Source: Ceratobasidium sp. AG-K
Taxonomy: Eukaryota; Basidiomycota; Agaricomycetes; Cantharellales; Ceratobasidiaceae
Direction: 5' to 3'
Assembly (NCBI GenBank): GCA_037039685.1
Contig: JAWNGF010000012.1
Coordinates: forward strand, 248,001 to 312,000
DNA length: 64,000 nt
Part shown: positions 39,053-50,523 of the stretch, in pieces
Layout of the letters: each line of letters begins with the position of its first letter
How positions within the stretch are numbered: position 1 is the stretch's first letter
Notes under the pieces: generated by a model
What the model saw: only the letters and a program-made list of their open reading frames with translations
Told to the model about the DNA's origin: nothing
Databases searched by the model: none
Position numbers and translations under genes: made by a program

Positions 39053-39550
39053 TGTAGCAACCTGCTAATGCCTATGGTTGACAACTGCTAATGGCCTTTG
39101 AGATGTGGGAACAATATGTGATAAGCCTTCTAAGACACTATCACTAAGGTGGACAAACACTAGTCTTGTCAGTACAAGTCACTAGCTCCTAAGTCCAAGT
39201 GGCTGTGCTAAAGGCTAAGTAGCCAAGTGCCTCTGATCACACTGCAGGGAGAGTTGACAGGGTGAAGCAAGCTTGGGATGACCATGCTTGCAAGCCAGTA
39301 TATATACTCAGAAAATGGGTGAGTCATAGTAAATACATGAGTCACATGTCTGAGTGAAAGTCTGAGTCATAAAGGGGGCTGCACAGGCCAGCCAATAGAA
39401 AACAGCATGGGTCATATGACTCATGGTGACACATCATCCATACACCTTACTAAACAAGGGAGAGGGCTCAACAAAGAGAAGGGGCGCTAAAGGCGCCAGT
39501 ACAAGCCACAAGTCTGCAAACAGAGACAGAGGGAGGGATGGGTCACAACA
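39053..39550 (-). repeat. 3' LTR of element M
   Basis: About 498 bp, paired with 44444-44940. It is joined directly to a truncated integrase frame, with no chromodomain and no polypurine tract between. Confidence 0.88.
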
Positions 39551-41640
39551 TTCAGGGTGGAAGGCGGTGGAGAATGTTCCTTGGATTCCCAGCCGCTTGT
39601 AGACTGCTTCCAAGAAGTGTGATTTGAAGGTGGTTTTGGGGAAACCATGGAGACACCATACTTCCTTCACAAAGATATCAGCAAGCTCTTCTGAGTTTGT
39701 GGACTCCTTGCAGGGGATGAAGTGTGCAATTCTGGAAAAGTGGTCCATCACAACAAGGACACTGTTGAACCCTTGTGATTTTGGTAGTTTCACTATGAAA
39801 TCATATGTGATATTTTTCCAAGGTTTCTCCAGAATGGGCAAAGGTTTGAGTGGTAGGTGTCCTTTGCTTCCCTTCCCTCTTTGGCACACTTTGCAGCTGT
39901 CAACATACCTGTTGACTTGGGCTTTCATGCCTGGCCAATAGTACCTTCTTGCAATGAGTTCTAGAGTTCTGGCTTGTCCTTGATGGCCAGCAATGGGTGA
40001 GTCATGATAGAGTTGGAGAAGTTTCAATTTGATGTTCTTTTTGTCTGGTACAACAATTCTTCCTTGGTACCAGAGGAGACTTTCACTCATCTCATAGTCT
40101 TTGAACTGCTTCTTCACAGAGGGTGGTAGGTCTTCTTTTCCCTTGGTACTTTTGATCAGGGACTTCAGGCTTTTGTCTTCTTCCAGGGCCTCCTTGATTT
40201 CTGCAATGATATTGTTGCTCATCAGGGCCAAGAATCCCTTGAAGTTTTTGGCAGAGATCATCACTTGTTCCACAGAGGCAATGTCACTGTGATCACTTCT
40301 TCTGGAAAGGATGTCCGGTTTCTCCAACATTTTGCCAGGTCTGTAGTGGATCTCAAAATTGTAACTTGCCAGCATGAGAAGCCATCTGTTGTGTTGTCTG
40401 TTGAAGGTGCTAGCTTTCTGCCAGTAAGTGAGGTTTTTGTGATCTGTGTAGATCACTATTGGTTCTTTTGTTCCTTCTAAGTGAATCCGCCAGTGGCGTA
40501 AAGCTTCTATGATGGCAAGAAGCTCCTTGTCATGTGTGTCGTAATTGAGCTCTGCTTCCTTGAAGCTTTTCAAAAGGAACCCTAATGGATGTAAGTATCC
40601 ATCCTTTTGTTGTTGACTAAGAATAGCCCCCATAGCAACCCCTGAGGTGTCAGTCTCAAGGAAGTACTGCTTTGATTTGTCTGGATGTGTGAGTACCAGT
40701 TCCCTTGATATGAGGTCCTTCAGGGAGTTGAAGGCTTCTTGGTGCTCCATGTTCCATTCCCATTTCTTGTCCTTTCTTGTCAACTGGGTCAGAGGTTTGA
40801 TCACTGATGAGAAGGACACCACAAATCTCCTATAGAAGTTGCAGAAGCCAATGAACACCTGTAGCTGTTTCACAGTTTTGGGAATGGGCCATTCCTGGAT
40901 AGTTTTGATCTTGTCCTTGTTAATGGAAATACTGTCCTCATCAATGACAAATCCAACCCAATTGGCCCTTTTTGCATAGAAGGTACACTTCTTCAGGTTT
41001 CCATAGAGGTTGTTCTTCCTCAGTCATCTCAGGACTTCCTTGATGTCTATAGTGTGTTGATTCCTTCCTCAAGAAATAATAAGGATGTTGTCAATGTAGA
41101 TCACAATCTTCACTCCAATCATGTCTCTGGAGATATGGTCCATCATTCTTTGGAAAGTGGAGGGTGCGTTCTTGAGCCCAAAGGCCATAACAGTATATTT
41201 GAAGAGTCCTTCTGAGGTGATGAAAGCTGTTTTCCATTTGTCTCCTTCTCTGATCCTGACATTCCAAAAGCCATTCTTCAGATCAAGAGAAGTGATGAAA
41301 AGTTCTTCTTCTGAATTTTCCCTGGTTTTCTTGAAAATTTCCAGAAGTTGTTTGAGAAGTGGGATAGGGTAGCAATCCAGGATAGCTTCCTCATTTGCTC
41401 CTCTGTAGTCAACAACTGGTTGTAGGTCAGGGATGGTTTGTCCTTTTTTCAGGGCTTTCTTGACAAAGAAAAGACTTGTGGCTAGAGGAGATTTGCTGGG
41501 TCTGATATGTCCTGAGCATAGTTTGGTTTCAATATACTCTCTTGTAGCTTCTCTTTCCCTTGGTGAGAGAGGATAGGCCTTCTTTGGCTTTGGAAGCCAG
41601 TTGTCATCATAGAAGTCAATTCTACTATCTCATTCCCTAT
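39551..41640 (-). pseudogene. Pol of M: reverse transcriptase, RNase H, truncated integrase
   Basis: Read right to left. RT runs from the segment before 41,482 (YPLSPREREATREYIE) through LDLKNGFWNVRIREGDKWKT and VIYIDNILI, where the YIDD box has become YIDN. Stops follow at IIS* and VLR*, with an open frame from 40873: QVFIGFCNFYRRFV, RNase H with FLETDTSGVAMGAILSQ and YDTHDKELLAIIEALRHW, YTDHKNLTYW, then the integrase zinc finger (HQGQARTLELIARRYYWPG, CKVCQRG) and the core DFIVKLPKSQGFNSVLVVMD. The second catalytic Asp is lost because the SDRG segment is missing (FPKTTFKSHFLEAV). The frame stops dead at FSTAFHPE where the 3' LTR begins. Not functional. Confidence 0.85.
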
Positions 41641-42154
41641 GTTTGGGGAGTTTGTTGTATTTTTCTTTGTCAAACACATCTTTGAATTCTTCAAGCTCCT
41701 TTGGTAGTTCCTGAAGTATTCCTGCTTTGGCAACAAGGGGATCTTCTTTTTTCCATTTGATTGTGAAAGGAGACCAGGTTATCTCAGGGTTGGTTTCCTT
41801 CAACCATGGCATGCCCAATATCATGGGTTGTGTGCCAGTATTCATGACATAGAATTTTTGGTCAAAAGTTCTTCCTTCTAGATCAAATTTCAGTTTGCAT
41901 CTGTACTGGATTTGGTCTTTTTGTGTTTTTCCGTCAATGGTTTCAATGCCTCTGGGGCTTTGTAACTTGGTCAAAGGGATGTTGTTTTCCCTGGCAAAGT
42001 TTGGGTTGATGAAGTTTCTAGAAGAGCTGGAGTCAATGAGAGTTGAGATTCTTTCCATGATTCCCTCTGCAGTTGTGTATACCATGGGTGTTTCATTTGT
42101 AGCCTTGCAATAGTATACATTTCCCAGAGAGCATATCAGGGCATCTTCACACAT
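41641..42154 (-). pseudogene. Protease (retropepsin) region of M
   Basis: Begins MCEDALICSLGNVYY and contains TLIDSSSSRNFINPNF, where the active-site D[ST]G is D-S-S, and FYVMNTGTQPMILGMPWLKE with the conserved ILGMPWL flap strand. It ends KEKYNKLPKHRE at a stop after which the RT reading frame continues in another phase. Confidence 0.75.
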
Positions 42155-44326
42155 GGTGGAGAGATGCCCATCTAGTTTTCTGACTCGGAACTGGTGGATC
42201 TGTTTGCATCCACCTTCTCATTTTTGACTTCTGTGGCTTTTCCTTTCATAGGTTTCTTTCCCTTTTCCTTGTAGGTCCATTTCTTTGTGCAGTCAGCAAG
42301 GTTGTGCCCTGCTTCCCCACATTTGATGCAGAGGTTGTTTTCCCTTCAGCATTTCTTTTCTTCTTTTGGGAACAAGTCCCCCTTGAGTTTTGGGGTCCTG
42401 GTACCCTCTGCTTGGGTTTGTTGTTCGTTCTTCTTCCGTGTGCTAACTGGATTGGTCAGTTTGTTGATTTCTTCTGCTTGTAGGGCAATGTTGATCCATC
42501 CTTTGAGATCTCGTTGTTCAGCTCCTGTTCTGTCCCTAAGTTCTTTGCAAACAGGTTCTGCTTTGATGAAGCAATTCAGGCCTTGTCTGAAACGTGCTGC
42601 TAGGGCTGCATTGTTCCAGTCAAGTTCTTGGGAGAGAAGTCGGAAGTCGGAGACATATTTGGATACACTCTTGTTTTGGTATAGTCATTGAATCCCTTGC
42701 TCTGCTTGAACCTTCTGGCTGGGATTGCTCCATTGCCTGTTGTAGGCTTCTTGGAAGGCTTGCCATGAGTCTAACCATGGATGGTCTAGATTGCCATTGT
42801 ACCTATTCAGAAATGGCTGTGCCCAATTTCCAGCAGGGCCTTCTGCCATGTTCATCACTACTGCAACAATGCGCCATTCATCCGTGTCATACTGGGTAGG
42901 GTTCAATTGGAAATAGGCCTTCATTCTTGCAAGGAAGGTTTCAGCTGCTGTTCCTCTGGTTCCCTCAAAGGCCAAAGGCATTTTGATGTGTGGTCCTGAG
43001 TTTCCTCCATTGCCTCCTTGATTTGTTTGGATGATAAAGGTTCTTCCTTCATCCCTGATTTGATACCCAGAGTGTCCTTGTACCTCAAATGAGGGTGACT
43101 GTCATCCCTGTGGTGGAAGATGAGGAGGTGGCTCCTTTCATTGTGGAACATCAATGGAGGTTTGCCATGACTCCTCCCTCTGCTGGTCAGATTCTGCTTG
43201 GGCATTGGCACCAATTTGTTCAAAAAGATCAGATGTTTCCCTTGTCTGTAGGTGGACTTCTTGCATCCTAGTGGTTTGATCTTGAAATCCATCAGTGACT
43301 TCCTCATCAATTCTTCCAAGAGTAATGGTAATGTTTCTCATTCCTTCTGCCATCCCTCCTAGGGTTTCTTTGATGTGTGTAATGCACTGGGTTTGTCCCT
43401 GTAAGGTTTGGTTCATCAGGAGGTCAAAGTTGTCCATCCTATTGTTGATTTGTTCGAAATTTTCAACAGATTGTTCAAAAACTTCAAGGACTCGCTGTTG
43501 GACACAATCTACATTCCTGAGCCTTTTGTAGAAAGTATTGACTCCATCCTCTGTTCTTGAAGCAATGCGCTCAATTCACTGCATTGTGTTTGTTGTATCT
43601 TGGGTTTGTAGATCCCATCCCCTTTCCAATCCTTCAATTCTAAGGGCTTGGACTGCGTTCTCCTGTTGATAGTGGGCCTGGAGGGTATTGAAGATCCTCT
43701 CCAGGGTTTGAATTGGGTTTCCTTCCCTGTTTTCTTCCAGAAGTTCCTGTCTCAGTCTTTCATCCTGTGAAACTGTCTCAATGCTTCCTTGTGATTGAAA
43801 AGTAGATGGCATGCTCAGAGCGCTGTGAGTTCTAGGGACCTCTACTAGTGGCGGCATGGACGTAGGAGTGAAACTTGGGGTAGCCATAGGTGGTGGAAAT
43901 TGTATTCCAAAATCAGGAAATGCTGAAGCGCATCTAGTCCCTATTGTTCTGGTGTTTCCTTGTTCTGGAGATGGCATTTGCCCTGCGTTTGATGGTCCTG
44001 GAGTCGTGTTTCTAAGAGGTGCTGGTATCCTAATCACTTGCACAGCTCTTGGGCTAATCACACTTTCCCCATGGAAGGTGACAATTGGTGCTGCTGGTGG
44101 TGGCGTGTTGATTGGATTTTTGACCCTCAAATTGTTGGTGAAGTGGACCTTCCTTTGCTTGAACTTCTGGGTTCTTCTTGAGTTCCTGATGTTTTGATAA
44201 TGTTGCTGATTCCTCCTGGGACACTGGTGGAAGGGGGTCTTGATACACCGCTGGTGCTTCTAAGTGGTGCAGTCCAGTCACCTGCCCGTTCTCTTGCTCC
44301 TCTTGAGGGGTTTGATCAGACTTCAA
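42155..44326 (-). pseudogene. Gag of element M with zinc knuckle
   Basis: N-terminal parts read MKSDQTPQEEQENGQV and, in another phase, MRVKNPINTPPPAAPIVTFH, then a long predicted coiled coil (FNTLQAHYQQENAVQALRI, GGMAEGMRNITITLGRIDEE). The capsid part reads MPLAFEGTRGTAAETFLARM, ending near QKVQAEQGI. The zinc knuckle is CIKCGEAGHNLADC (CX2CX4HX4C), just downstream of a TGA. At least three stops or frame changes break the reading frame. Confidence 0.8.
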
Positions 44327-44443
44327 CTATTGTGCTGGTTGGAGCCTTGCTCCTTTGAGACACTGCACTTGAGGATCAATTGTCCATGTTGTAACATGAC
44401 TCTGTTTTCTTGTGGCTCAGCATACTAAGAGCTTGCTTCACAA

Positions 44444-44940
44444 TGTTGCAACCTGCTAATGCCTATGGTTGACAACTGCTAATGGCCTTTGAGATGTGGG
44501 AACAATATGTGATAAGCCTTCTAAGACACTATCACTAAGGTGGACAAACACTAGTCTTGTCAGTACAAGTCACTAGCTCCTAAGTCCAAGTGGCTGTGCT
44601 AAAGGCTAAGTAGCCAAGTACCTCTGATCACACTGCAGGGAGAGTTGACAGGGTGAAGCAAGCTTGGGATGACCATGTTTGCAAGCCAGTATATATACTC
44701 AGAAAATGGGTGAGTCAAAGTAAGTACATGAGTCACACATCTGAGTCAAAGTCCAAGTCATAAAGGGGGCTGCACAGGCCAGCCAATAGAAAACAGCATG
44801 AGTCATATGACTCATGGTGACACATCATCCATACACCTTACTAAACAAGGAGAGGGCTCAACAAAGGGAAAGGGTGCTTAAGGCGCCAGTACAAGCCACA
44901 AGTCCACAAACATAGACAGAGGGAGGGACGGGTCACAACA
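44444..44940 (-). repeat. 5' LTR of element M
   Basis: About 497 bp. Most differences from its partner at 39053-39550 are transitions, several as TG in one copy and CA in the other. Confidence 0.88.
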
Positions 44941-44997
44941 ACTGTCTTCATCCCCTGAGTGACCTTAAGCATCATCAGGTCTGACCAGGGTTGTGAC
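44941..44997 (+). repeat. Remnant of the 5' LTR of element C
   Basis: The last ~57 bp of the LTR (CATCCCCTGAGTGACC and CAGGTCTG, ending GGTTGTGACA) match 60881-60937. The first ~370 bp are missing: element M's LTR ends right at base 44940. Confidence 0.75.
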
Positions 44998-45406
44998 ACT
45001 AGAACAGGTTTTGTTGCCTTTGCTGCAGAAACAGCCCTCCTTGCTGTTAGAACCTGGTTCATCATCAGGGTCCCTCTGAGAATTGCATACCTTTCACCAT
45101 TGAACCATTAACAGACCTATCTCTCCACTGCACAATTTAAACATTGAGGCAACCTGCAGCTTGCATCCATTAGCCTGCTGAGAATATCCCCTATCCTCTG
45201 ATATCACTGAGCCATTGCCACCCAATCAGGAAGCTCTGCTTACATCTTCTGTTGGAACAAGGACCTCTGATACCTTTGCACTGAACCTACCATTTACTAG
45301 GTTCCCCCAACCTCTCCATCTCTACCCAGGGGTCAATTTTCTTCTTCATTGAAACTACTAGCCAAATAAGGTCAAAGCACAACTGGAAGTGCAATTGTTC
45401 TAGAAC

Positions 45407-46980
45407 ATGGCTTTCAACCCAGCACCAAGGAGAGTAAGGACTGGATCCACCAGTTTGGAAAGGTCTTTCCAACAAACATTCTCCCCATACCCTCCACCTG
45501 CTTCACCAGAATTATCTGTATGTAATACATGTTTTTCCATCCCTCCTTCCCCAACCAACACAAAAGAAGGGAACACTACCTTGCAACCCCCAGACCCCCA
45601 TATACAACACTCACTGCCAGCTCACCACCACCCTCCAGAATGGTGGAAGGCTACCATGGAGAATTATGGTGGGAAACAACAATCGAAGGCAACTCTGAAG
45701 AAGACATAATGTTTATCTCTTCAAAGAAACAGGGCACCAAATAGGATTAATCAGAAACAGGGTAGAAAGGATCAAACAATGGATCCTACATAACAGGGAT
45801 GATGGCAATGTCAGTATTGCTAAGCTCAATGAAGTTATAGACCAAAACAACAGGTTATATGGTGAGCTCCAGGAACAAAGGAGAACCATCAAAGACTGTG
45901 AGCAAGCCAATGGTGTCATCACCAACCCTCAAAATATCTCAGCCCCCACTACTTCCACAACAATGTGTGTTCCTAATCTAGGAACAAGTCAACTAGGACT
46001 ACCCCTAGGACCAGGACAGAATCAACAAGCACTCAGGGGTTCAATGATGTGGTTTGCACCACCAGGGTCAGCAACCACAACTCAATGACCAACTAGCATT
46101 TCCCTCAGAGGAACTTGCAAAAAACCAGCAGCAGCTAAACCAATGGAATTCAAAGGCAAACAGGGTGCCAAAGCCAGGGACTTTGTGTATGCCTGTGCAA
46201 ACTACAACACTGATTCCCAATATGCAACAGCCACAGATGAGCGCAAAATTAGATTCATTGTTTCCTACACCATAAGCAATCTTCTCAGATATGAATCTCT
46301 TTGAACAAGAATGGGAACTTGCTTTGGGAGAAATCAAACAGGTGGGAGTCTACCAGCAAAAATTCACAGCCTTATCAGAAATAAATGCAGTTGTACAATA
46401 CATCACAGAATTCAGGACCCTATCCACTCCATTGGGATACAACCAGCAAACCTGTGAGGACAATTTCTATGCATGACGCAAGGACAATATCAAAGACATG
46501 TTGATGTCCCAGCCCTTCAACCAACATAACACCACCCTCCAGGACTTGCTTACTAGGAGACAGGATATCAACATGGCCCTCATTGTCAGGGTTATGGAGA
46601 AAAAGGGTGGGAAAGCCCCAGAGAGGGCAACACCAAGCGGTCCCATCAAAAAGGTAACCACAAGCACAATGGCACACAAATACCCAAAGGGGGAGGCAAT
46701 CTACAATGTTACACCATCAGGCAGCAAGAAGGGAACCATTGAGAAAATTGAGAAAAACAAGTGGGGGTTCCTGCCACCAACCATTAGATGGGAAGATGGA
46801 AGCAGATCAGAAATCCCCTTTGCATTCCTCAAACCAGATACCAGATGTGCCAAGACAGAAGTAGCAGCAATCAGCAGTGGAACCACCTGTTACTGCTGCA
46901 ACAAGAAAGGACACACTGCAAATGACTGTGAGGTTCAGATAGCAGCCTTGGACAAAGAGACCAGTGACTTGGAGTCATGA
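45407..46980 (+). pseudogene. Gag of element C with zinc knuckle
   Basis: Starts MAFNPAPRRVRTGSTSLERS and is broken by stops and frame changes. Later pieces read EWELALGEIKQVGVYQQ and AVVQYITEFRTLSTPLGYNQ, as in capsid domains, then ATPSGPIKKVTTSTMA and a CYCCNKKGHTANDC zinc knuckle, ending ETSDLES. Confidence 0.75.
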
Positions 46981-47626
46981 CAAGGGAGGGACTGAGGGGA
47001 GCCTTGGGCACCCTCAAGTTGGAATTAGATTGTATTTCCATGGAGAATCATCACCAATCTTAAAACAATTATATCTTTGTTCCACTGAATATGCAGACCA
47101 ACTCCATGTACCAATCACAATTGAATGCCCTCGAAACAATCTCATAACCACCTCCATGATTGATTCTGTGGTGCCCAGAAACATTATCAACAATGAACAC
47201 ATCCAAGAACACCAAATCCCCACAAAAAGAAGTTAGCACAAAGTGTCCAAGTTATTGACAGAAGATCCATGTTGAATGGACTCATTGACCAAGAAGCCAC
47301 ATTCCAAATCATGATGAGTGACCATATTGAAGAAATTACCTGTGATGTAGCACCACTAGGACAACACACTGCAGTCCTAGGAATCCCATGGCTCAAGAAA
47401 CACAACCCCAAAATCAATTGGACCAAGGGCATTTTGGACTGTAACTCAGACTTCTGCACCACAGAATGTTTGTGCAAAGAAATCAGCAGCCTAGCATAGG
47501 GGGTAGTCAGTCACTTACCTGAGATCAACAAAGAATTTGGATCTGTTTTCAAAGCAAAAGAGGCAGACAAACTACCTCCACATTGTCCTTACAATCTAAA
47601 AATCGAATTAGAACCAGGGGTCAAAC
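46981..47626 (+). pseudogene. Protease and start of RT of element C
   Basis: Contains LHVPITIECPRNNLITTSMI, with a protease-like D-S-V replacing the D[ST]G, and GQHTAVLGIPWLKKHNPKIN with the conserved flap strand. It then continues EINKEFGSVFKAKEADKLPP and NLKIELEPGVK, the segment just before RT. The frame is cut at 47626 by element D and resumes at 54277. Confidence 0.8.
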
Positions 47627-48109
47627 TGTCATGAGCTCAGGCATAATGACATATTTTTCCTATATTTTCTACCTTTTTTCTGAGACAGTTTCCTTTTTTG
47701 GTATATCATATAGAACATTCTAGATTCAGTCATGTGATCAATTTGTCTTTGAGTGTGATATTGGATTTGAATACATATTTGATATTAGAATGTCCCAGAA
47801 TGTTGTTCTTGTTTGTAAATGGCTGTGTGTCTCCATGTATATATACTGAGGGGTCAAGTCTGGTAACAACCAAGACTTGACCTCCTGTCAATAGGACTCA
47901 AGCATTATCATTACACACTGGTGTGCTCTCTACCCCACTCATACTTAAAGATACTTAGGCCTTAGTTGCTGTTCACTTCTATTCCATTAAACCACCTTAC
48001 CTCTGCACCCTTTGGATTTAGGGTTTACCCTTCATTCATTGTATTTGTCATGGGACTTGGGCCAGGTGTGATAATCTTTTCTTAGTTGTCAGCAAGCTTA
48101 GTTGTGATA
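47627..48109 (+). repeat. 5' LTR of element D
   Basis: 483 bp, paired with 53789-54271; roughly 28 differences by eye, many as reciprocal TG/CA at inferred CpG positions. Confidence 0.92.
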
Positions 48110-48859
48110 CTAGGTCAAGTCTTTTTGATTGCTGTCACACATGGCACTGATTGCTTTCCCTCCACTTATATAGAACATACATGGGAAAACAGGCACAGTG
48201 CAACCAACAATGAGCTATACTTGATATAGACTGGTAGTTGTTAGCCACTGTACACTGTCAGTGAACCCAATTGTTGTCCTCTTTTGGGCTCAAGCAGCTT
48301 TAGTCAGCAGAAAACAACCACTTGCAGAGAATCCGCTTTTTATCATGTTTGCCAGAACTGTAATAACTAGTAGGAACTGTCCAACACAGTTGTAGACACA
48401 AAAGCTTAGCACACAATGCCCTTTGTCCTATCCTTCCCCTATCCACAAGTTGCCCCATCACAAGCACATGTGTGAATTGCCTTCTGGTACAGGGCAGCAG
48501 CCAATCAGCACCAAGCACAAAATCATGGCTGGGCCCCCAGTATCACTCTGCTACATCTTGCATCACATCCAGTGGTAAGTGCTGACAAATCCTCTGCCCT
48601 TAAAAAATCATTAAATGTTGTCTAGTGGTCCATAGACCCAGACACCTCCAGAAATTTGGCAGAGCCTGCCAAGAACTTGTGCAGGAGCTTGAGCCACTGG
48701 ATGTTTATTGGGACAATTCTCACCTTATTGCACTGTTAGTCGATTCACACCCCTGCCATTGTTATCAACTTTGCCAGAGATGCATAATTGCCCTCACAAT
48801 CAACAGCCAAATCCAATACTTTTACAAGAAACTCAACTCTAAGAAAATTGTTATACAAC
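48110..48859 (+). other. Leader of element D before gag
   Basis: About 750 bases between LTR and gag start, unusually long for this group. It has no clear frame, though it contains a possible fragment of another repeat near 48180-48560. No second mobile element identified. Confidence 0.45.
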
Positions 48860-50352
48860 ATGGCCAAAGATAATGGTTGGAGATCAGGAGACACCCCTAT
48901 TCCCTCTACCTCTATGTTACCAGATGCTCCTTATGGCAATCCTGTGGCTTATGCATTTGACCCCACCACTGCTTTGGAGGGTCAAATGCTTGTAGAATTA
49001 TACAATGAAATTATGTCTATGAAGCATAGCCTAGTCCTCCTATGGGGTGAACTTGATGATCATGTGGCGGAATCAGCACACAAACACAGCAGTTACTCTT
49101 GTGAGCTCACAGGAGCAGCTGTGCAAATCCAATTAATCCAAGATCTGGTACAAACAATTCCAGGAGCGTACCAATCCAACCCAGACCAGAGCATCTGACA
49201 CCCAGCACCAGGGGATTGTTCTTTCCAACAGCAGGGTGCTCCTATGCCACCTAATTCAGGGCCTGCTCATTGACCACCACCTCTGCCACTAGGACCAGCC
49301 CCACAAGTTGCTCAAATGCCAAAAAATCAAAATGGCAACACCAAACAAATTCAGCAGCAAAAGGAGTGAGTCCCTTACCTTCCAAGTCAATTGTAACATG
49401 TACATTGAAGGAACCACCCTCAATGTGTCCCAGGACCAAAAAGTCAAGGTGGTAATCTCTTACTTAGAAGGAGAGGCATGTGAATGGCTACAATTGTACC
49501 TTGAGTACAACATGATGCACCCTATTCCTTGGCTGCACAACCTTGCACAATTTTGGGTGGAATTTCAAGGCCGCTTTGATGAGATCAATTGGGAAGAAAA
49601 GAACCAAACCAAACTTACCAAACTTAAACAAAATTTGTTGGTTCAGGACTACCTCTGTGATTTCCAGAAGTATGCGATTGGGCTCAACTATGGCAATCAT
49701 GCTCTTCAAGCCACGTTCTACAAGGGGTTCAAGGCAGAAGTAAAAAATATAATGCTCATGCAGGGCTTTGAACCATTCAGCACCACCACATCCTTCAACC
49801 AAGTTGCCATCACAGCCTCCAAAATTGATCTCCACATGGAGTCAATCAAACCCACGCACACATACTCTGCTCTGCGTACATCAGTCAAGAAGTCATCAAG
49901 CATCTTGCCTACAGTCAACTCCACACATGGCCTCCAAGAAAAACTAAACATTGGCAATAAAGTCTACATGGTCTGACCAATGGGAAAGCCAAAAAAGGCG
50001 TCATAACAGGCAAATCACACAATTCCCGGGGCACTTTGAACCCCACTGTCAAATGGAATACAGGTGAAAGTGCTCAGGTCCCATACCCCACCTTAAAAAA
50101 AGATAATCACCCAGCATATACTCCAGCCTTAGCCACTTCCAAACCCAATCCCAAAGGCCCAGGGCCTATGGAACTCAATGGGAAAGGAGAATAGGTTATA
50201 ATCTGCAAGAATTGTGGAGGAAAGGGCCATTTTGCTTGCATTTGTCCCACTTGCACCATGTCAGGCCATGAAGCCAGGGTAGAGGAGATTGAAGAAGTTG
50301 AATCTGGGTCAGAAGATGAGGAGTGGGGAAAAGGAGAACCCAAAATGCTCTA
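48860..50352 (+). pseudogene. Gag of element D with zinc knuckle
   Basis: Starts MAKDNGWRSGDTPIPST. After a stop at QSI* and a frame change, the capsid part reads LTFQVNCNMYIEGTTLNVSQ, VVISYLEGEACEWLQLYLEY and DYLCDFQKYAIGLNYGNHAL. The zinc knuckle is CKNCGGKGHFACIC, followed by an acidic tail (VEEIEEVESGSEDEEWG). Confidence 0.8.
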
Positions 50353-50523
50353 AGGAGTAACATTTTGGGTAAATTACTAGTGGATATGAACAATGACATT
50401 GATCACCATGTATACTCATTATCAAATACTATGCAACTATATGTCAATTTCAAGTCCAAACCACTAGAAACAACTCCTGACCAAAAGAATTCCTTCTCAC
50501 CATGACCATTCTCAGGCAAAGCA

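Larger units (their letters stand above)
39053..44940 (-). mobile_element. Ty3/gypsy retrotransposon M, minus strand
   Basis: Two LTRs (39053-39550 and 44444-44940) enclose a gag-pol in reverse orientation. The LTRs run from TGTTGTGACCC to GGTTGCAACA on the coding strand and differ at roughly 17 positions. The primer-site region next to the 5' LTR reads TTGTGAAGCAAGCTC. Flanks lack a target duplication (CTTCT left, ACTGT right), which suggests later rearrangement. The 3' part of pol is deleted. Confidence 0.88.
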
